Positions 5,543 to 8,926 of a stretch of 8,926 nt of DNA are shown in pieces; within the stretch, counting starts at the first letter, position 1; each line of letters starts with the position of its first letter. The notes under the pieces were generated by a model. That model did no database searches. It was given only the letters and a program-made list of their open reading frames with translations, and was not told the origin of the DNA. Source of the stretch: Holosporales bacterium. GTDB lineage: Bacteria > Pseudomonadota > Alphaproteobacteria > RUG11792. Made by a program: the position numbers and the translations under genes. Where the stretch lies: NCBI GenBank assembly GCA_031286725.1, contig JAITTR010000076.1, positions 1 to 8,926 on the forward strand. Reading direction: 5' to 3'.

Positions 5543-7678
5543 ATGAAATCGTTGAGTAAAGTTCTTTTGCTTTCTTGCGTTATTTGTGCTTTTGACGCGA
5601 ATGCTCTGGAAGATATTTTAAGATCGTATTATGCCGAGCATATAAATTCGATTGGAGGAGTCCCTTGGACTACTTTGAGAAACGGAGACCTTGCCACTCC
5701 TTCTGTAGAAAATATCGGCAATTTATTCTGCGACATGTATGAGGGGGATCATTTAGGAGCTAGCTTAGCAAATTCAAACGCAAAAGTAGAAGGCCTAACT
5801 AAAAGATGTATATCGCCTACTAACTATTCTTGGGACGCTTCTATTTTAACTCCAGATTATAAAAACTATATAGTCCTTTCTAATCTATTCCCAAAGGTTT
5901 TACAAAAACTCCGAAATAACGAGAGTGTAAATATTCGAGGATTTCTCACTAACGAAAACAGACAAAGAGAAAATGCCATTTTGAAAAATTGTCTTTCCGA
6001 TGGAGATTTTGCCACGGCTATGAATGATTTAGCGATATATTTCGATGGTCTTCGCTTGATTGATTTTTGTCAAAAAGTCGTAGATTGGGAACGTATCGAA
6101 AGCGCTTCTGTACTGAGGGGCGTTATTACGACAAGTTTAGATAGCCAAAATCTTGCTTCGTTTCAAGAGAATTTGGCAAAAGCTTTCGTTAGGGCAAAAA
6201 AGACTCCTGCTCTAAATCATTTGAACCAGCGACCTGCTGACTATCGATTGGATATAGATTTTTTGCAAGGAGTTTTTGGAGATGATGGCCATGGCGATTT
6301 AATTTCGAAAATTGTCGCGTCAGCTGCTTTTAGCAATTCCGCCAATCACGATTTTTGGGAATCCTTGTTGAAGTCCATCGCGACAGATCTTTGGAAAATT
6401 TCAACCCAATCCTCAAACCAAGGATTGTTGAACGTTGCTGGGCGTTCTTTTTATGAATACGTTAAACTTATGCGAGATAATGGAAAACTGACTTCTGCGA
6501 ATTGTCAAGAATTCCAAGATATCTGTTCCGTGCTTTTCGATCGAAGACCGTCTTCTGATCCCAGATCTCCTACCAAGCCGTCGTATTTTAATTCGTTCCA
6601 ATCCCGTCCAGAAATGCAACGTTTGATTATTATGTTGAATAATATGTTTTTGTCGACCCCATGCAAAGAAGGCTTTTTAGCGAAAGCTCGTGCTGCATAT
6701 CCAGGTCTTTTTGCGGAATATCAAATCTCTGACCGGCTTCAAGACGTTTCTGATTTCTCTTCCATATATTTGCCCCAAACCTCTCAGGCGATTTTTGCTC
6801 AATTGAGAATGACAAATCCTGAGGCTAGCTACAAAGACTCAGCAATATTCCAAGCTTGGAATGCCGCTCGGGTTAGAAAAGACCCGAAAGAGATATTGTT
6901 ATCGTTTTCTGGTAATGCCGGACTTGAAGCAGCCTTTGCATTTCAAATACAACCAAGAGGACAACAGCCTTTGAAACTTTCTAATTTTATTCGTTGGGAT
7001 CAAACCAATATTAAATTTGATTTTCCAGACTTTAGGGCTATTTATGATCAAACAGCACAAGCTAATGGGTTCCTTAAGCCAGAGTTAAATGTTAAAGTTT
7101 TACCCAACTCACCAATTCGAGATGAAATTTATCGACACCACGATCTTTTAGCGCCTACAATTGATAACTACAACCTTTCAAGAGAGACGGAGTTTCAACG
7201 TATATTTAAAGATAACTGCCGTGGGGATTTTGCAAGTTCTGGACTTTTGGGCGAGCTCGTAGTCGATGAAATTCTTTCTTACGAAGAGAGATATCAATAT
7301 TTAGAAAATGTCGGGTTAACAGATGGGAGTGACGGTTACGCCAATCTTTTGGATATCAGCCAATTAATCAGCGCTGAATCTTATACTCCTCTAGTTCCTG
7401 TTCAAGGTATGAATTGGTCTATTGCCGATTTAGCTCATCAAATTTTTGATTGGGATTATGATCTAAACCCTAGCTTAAAACCCTCTTGGGCCGGGTTAGA
7501 TGAATTAATAAATAGGCCAGTATTTACATTGGATTTAGAGCAAGGCATACGTATATCACAACAATCGTACGATACTTTTAAGGCGGCTCATCCAGAGCAA
7601 AGCGCAAATCTTTTCGAGCTTCTGTCTTTGCTTTCAAACGCTAATTATTATTTGGAGCATTTTAAAGCAATTCACTAA
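5543..7678 (+). CDS. Large exported protein of unknown function
   Basis: I recognise no family in this 711-residue protein. Residues 1-21 form a signal peptide (MKSLSK, hydrophobic core, DANA with AxA-type cleavage after Ala21), so the product is exported. I chose ATG 5543 over the upstream GTG at 5519 because it gives a proper positively charged n-region; TTGGGA at 5528-5533 is a weak ribosome site. The mature part is mostly helical-looking, with no transmembrane segment after the signal, eight cysteines (63, 89, 150, 176, 321, 328, 374, 559) that could pair as disulfides, and a Pro/Ser/Arg-rich linker at about 334-357. There is no C-terminal Phe/aromatic beta-barrel signature. The frame is intact. 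Sampled stretches are about 43% G+C and use CGT/CGA arginine codons freely, unlike rnhA and tmk, which rely on AGA. It stands alone, with its own promoter and a hairpin after the stop. A host-interaction role is only a guess. Confidence 0.8.
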   Translation: MKSLSKVLLLSCVICAFDANALEDILRSYYAEHINSIGGVPWTTLRNGDLATPSVENIGNLFCDMYEGDHLGASLANSNAKVEGLTKRCISPTNYSWDASILTPDYKNYIVLSNLFPKVLQKLRNNESVNIRGFLTNENRQRENAILKNCLSDGDFATAMNDLAIYFDGLRLIDFCQKVVDWERIESASVLRGVITTSLDSQNLASFQENLAKAFVRAKKTPALNHLNQRPADYRLDIDFLQGVFGDDGHGDLISKIVASAAFSNSANHDFWESLLKSIATDLWKISTQSSNQGLLNVAGRSFYEYVKLMRDNGKLTSANCQEFQDICSVLFDRRPSSDPRSPTKPSYFNSFQSRPEMQRLIIMLNNMFLSTPCKEGFLAKARAAYPGLFAEYQISDRLQDVSDFSSIYLPQTSQAIFAQLRMTNPEASYKDSAIFQAWNAARVRKDPKEILLSFSGNAGLEAAFAFQIQPRGQQPLKLSNFIRWDQTNIKFDFPDFRAIYDQTAQANGFLKPELNVKVLPNSPIRDEIYRHHDLLAPTIDNYNLSRETEFQRIFKDNCRGDFASSGLLGELVVDEILSYEERYQYLENVGLTDGSDGYANLLDISQLISAESYTPLVPVQGMNWSIADLAHQIFDWDYDLNPSLKPSWAGLDELINRPVFTLDLEQGIRISQQSYDTFKAAHPEQSANLFELLSLLSNANYYLEHFKAIH

Positions 7679-7692
7679 CCGGGAAACTAAGA

Positions 7693-7729
7693 TAAAGAGA
7701 GGTTGTAAGCGTTCTATCTCCTCTCTTTA
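7693..7729 (+). terminator. Hairpin after the exported-protein gene, possible terminator
   Basis: TAAAGAGAGG (7693-7702) pairs perfectly with CCTCTCTTTA (7720-7729), a 10-bp stem with a 17-nt loop, starting 15 bp after the stop codon. The sequence following it is not a clear T-run, so intrinsic termination is uncertain; it may protect or process the 3' end. Confidence 0.45.
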
Positions 7730-7748
7730 ACCTTCCTATAAAACTAAT

Positions 7749-7890
7749 ACATTTTCCTTTTGGAACGAAAAAACAAAAGATCAATTTACGAAGCGTGTTG
7801 TCAAGGGCAAAGAGCGAACGAAGAGAGCGTCCCTTGACAACTCGAGCGAAAGGAAATTGGTATAATTCAGTTCCCCCAAAAGGAAAATGT
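7749..7890 (+). repeat. Double-hairpin repeat copy R3, nested inside 15-bp terminal inverted repeats
   Basis: The outer arms ACATTTTCCTTTTGG (7749-7763) and its exact complement (7876-7890) enclose 112 bp, making a 142-bp element. Inside is a stem A relative, GTTGTCAAGGG (7797-7807) with CCCTTGACAAC (7831-7841), loop 23 nt, whose loop 7811-7829 matches the R2 loop at 16 of 19 positions. TTGACA (7834-7839) is followed after 21 bp by TATAAT (7861-7866) in the context TTGGTATAATTC, as in R1 and R2. The B hairpin is degenerate here. No clear target-site duplication or coding capacity. Confidence 0.75.
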
Positions 7891-8108
7891 TCTTTTTTAG
7901 TTTTAAATTTGAGTAGAATAAATTTTCCGACTTGATTCTGCGTTTATATATTAAGATCTCTTTTAAATTAATTTAAGCATGTTGTTAAAACATCAAATTG
8001 TTATTTTAAATGAAGCAATTTATATCCCATAAAATTTATCTAAACTTTTATGAGATAAAAATATTCCATAAAGCAAGGAAAGCAAACATTTTAGCTTAAT
8101 AAAACTCC
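7891..8108. other. AT-rich spacer between repeats R3 and R2
   Basis: Very AT-rich sequence with no supported gene. It contains the second copy of the 16-nt sequence (7954-7969) and small weak palindromes. The longest ATG frame I see (8010-8099, 29 codons) has no ribosome binding site. Nothing else is recognised. Confidence 0.5.
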
Positions 8109-8198
8109 GATTTGTCAAGGTGGAGAGCGAGAGAAGCGAGCGGACCTTGACAAATCTTCAGGGCGGGTATGGTATAATCTTCTATACCTTATCCGCCC
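8109..8198 (+). repeat. Double-hairpin intergenic repeat, copy R2
   Basis: Stem A: GATTTGTCAAGGT (8109-8121) with ACCTTGACAAATC (8144-8156), a 13-bp perfect stem with a 22-nt GAGCG-rich loop. After TTCA, stem B: 8161-8176 with 8183-8198, 16 positions with one mismatch and one G:T, loop 6 nt. TTGACA (8147-8152) and TATAAT (8173-8178, preceded by TGG) lie 20 bp apart and point toward the transporter gene. Its reverse complement matches R1 over both hairpins; the B stem differs by compensated or tolerated changes, consistent with structure being kept. Confidence 0.85.
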
Positions 8199-8285
8199 CC
8201 CTTATAAAATTTAGGAGGAACAAACAGAAGCGGATATAGATAATAGAGCTCAGCCACCCCCAAGACAGCAAAAACAACTATCTTC

Positions 8286-8314
8286 TTGACTAAGCCCGGG
8301 GTTCTCTAGATAAT
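8286..8314 (+). promoter_or_regulatory. Promoter for the MFS transporter (TTGACT-17-GATAAT)
   Basis: TTGACT (8286-8291) and GATAAT (8309-8314) are separated by the ideal 17 bp and predict a start near 8321, a leader of about 27 nt. A second TATAAT at 8326-8331 has no good -35 and would give an almost leaderless message, so the first is preferred. AAAGG (8334-8338) serves as a ribosome site nine bases before the ATG. Confidence 0.6.
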
Positions 8315-8347
8315 GTCTAATAAGATATAATACAAAGGTTGAAAAAT

Positions 8348-8926
8348 ATGAGCCATACGAAAAATAAATACGCGGCGATTTTCGCTATGACATTTAGCGT
8401 ATTGTTTTATTTTCTTGTCTATGTAATAAGAGTAGAGCCCGGAATTCTGGCGAACGATTTGATGGCGGAGTTTAAGATGACTTCGTCCACATTAGGATTT
8501 ATGGCAGCTGTTTTATATATGCCATACGTGGCGATGCAGGTTCCTTTCGGAGTTATAGTAGACAAACTTGGAGTAAAACTAATGACAATACTATGTGGAT
8601 CTTTATGCGTGATCGGGACTTTCATTTTCGGTTCGGCTAGCAACGTAGAACAATTAGAAATTGGACGTTTTTTGATAGGATTAGGCTCCGCGTCAGCTTT
8701 TATATGCTGCGGAAAAACTGCTTCTGAATTTTTTGATAAAGAGAAATTATCCGTGCTATTAGGAATAGCGATGTTTATGGGATGTTTGGGAGGAATTACT
8801 GGGGCAACTCCAACAGCTTGCTTAGTAAGTTTAATGGGCTGGAGAAATACGACGTATGCAATTGCCTCCTTTGGTGTTCTTTTAACTGTTTTAGCTGTCT
8901 TATTCATGAGTGGTAAAAAAACGCCT
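8348..8926 (+). CDS. Major facilitator superfamily transporter, N-terminal half (cut by window end)
   Basis: The frame is open from ATG 8348 to the last base, giving 193 residues with no stop. It covers the first six membrane helices of a 12-helix carrier. TM1 carries FLVYVIRVEPGILANDLM, the loop between TM2 and TM3 has motif A (GVIVDKLGVK, residues 68-77, Asp72), TM4 has GRFLIGLGSA (106-115), and TM5 is followed by GWRNT (164-168), a set familiar from MFS carriers abundant in Legionella- and Holospora-like intracellular proteobacteria. These proteins are usually annotated only as MFS or sugar-phosphate/organic-acid type carriers; the substrate cannot be told. The AAAGG ribosome site and its own promoter support the start. 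R2, with a second possible promoter, lies 150 bp upstream, so two transcripts are possible. Confidence 0.9.
   Translation, partial: MSHTKNKYAAIFAMTFSVLFYFLVYVIRVEPGILANDLMAEFKMTSSTLGFMAAVLYMPYVAMQVPFGVIVDKLGVKLMTILCGSLCVIGTFIFGSASNVEQLEIGRFLIGLGSASAFICCGKTASEFFDKEKLSVLLGIAMFMGCLGGITGATPTACLVSLMGWRNTTYAIASFGVLLTVLAVLFMSGKKTP

Noticed and set aside
8010..8099. 29-codon ATG frame in the AT-rich spacer
   Set aside because: No Shine-Dalgarno, no protein-like features, and length expected by chance.
8419..8907. 162-codon open frame opposite the MFS gene
   Set aside because: Shadow of the transporter, whose membrane helices and motif A are clear in the plus frame.

Overview
The window comes from an AT-rich bacterial genome. 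Hand-counted stretches of core genes run about 23-35% G+C. Ordinary proteobacterial housekeeping genes (rnhA, tmk, cca, rph, ftsW) sit beside unrecognised exported proteins and long repeat-bearing gaps. The 'ARxDH'-like segment of thymidylate kinase, the CCA enzyme type and an MFS carrier of a kind common in intracellular proteobacteria point to a reduced, host-associated proteobacterium. An alphaproteobacterium of the Holosporales/Rickettsiales type is my best guess. This is inference; no rRNA is present to settle it.

Layout. Positions 84-1783 (+) hold a compact three-gene run: a small exported coiled-coil protein, RNase HI and thymidylate kinase (TTG start, 2 nt after rnhA). Positions 1784-2236 are non-coding: a double-hairpin repeat (R1), then about 360 bp of unexplained sequence, part of it richer in G+C than the flanking genes. 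Positions 2237-5443 (-) hold ftsW, rph and cca, read in that order leftward. Each lacks a Shine-Dalgarno sequence and has a TATAAT close to its start codon, which suggests leaderless or nearly leaderless messages. Positions 5543-7678 (+) encode a 711-residue exported protein of unknown function, driven by a strong promoter whose -35 box overlaps the -35 box of the divergent ftsW promoter. Positions 7679-8347 are non-coding and hold a hairpin, two more copies of the repeat (R3, R2), AT-rich spacer and a good promoter. From 8348 a major facilitator superfamily transporter runs off the window.

How the genes fit together. RNase HI (removal of RNA from RNA:DNA hybrids) and thymidylate kinase (dTTP supply) both serve DNA replication. 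Cca and RNase PH both work on tRNA 3' ends: RNase PH trims and Cca adds or repairs CCA. FtsW is the septal peptidoglycan polymerase. The two exported proteins and the transporter are the accessory, possibly host-facing part.

The most unusual content is the repeat family. Three copies (R1 1792-1875 on the minus strand; R3 7749-7890 and R2 8109-8198 on the plus strand) share a TTGTCAAGG/CCTTGACAA hairpin with a GAGCG-rich loop. Each is followed by a conserved GGTATAAT, so each copy resembles a portable promoter built into a palindrome. I do not recognise this family.
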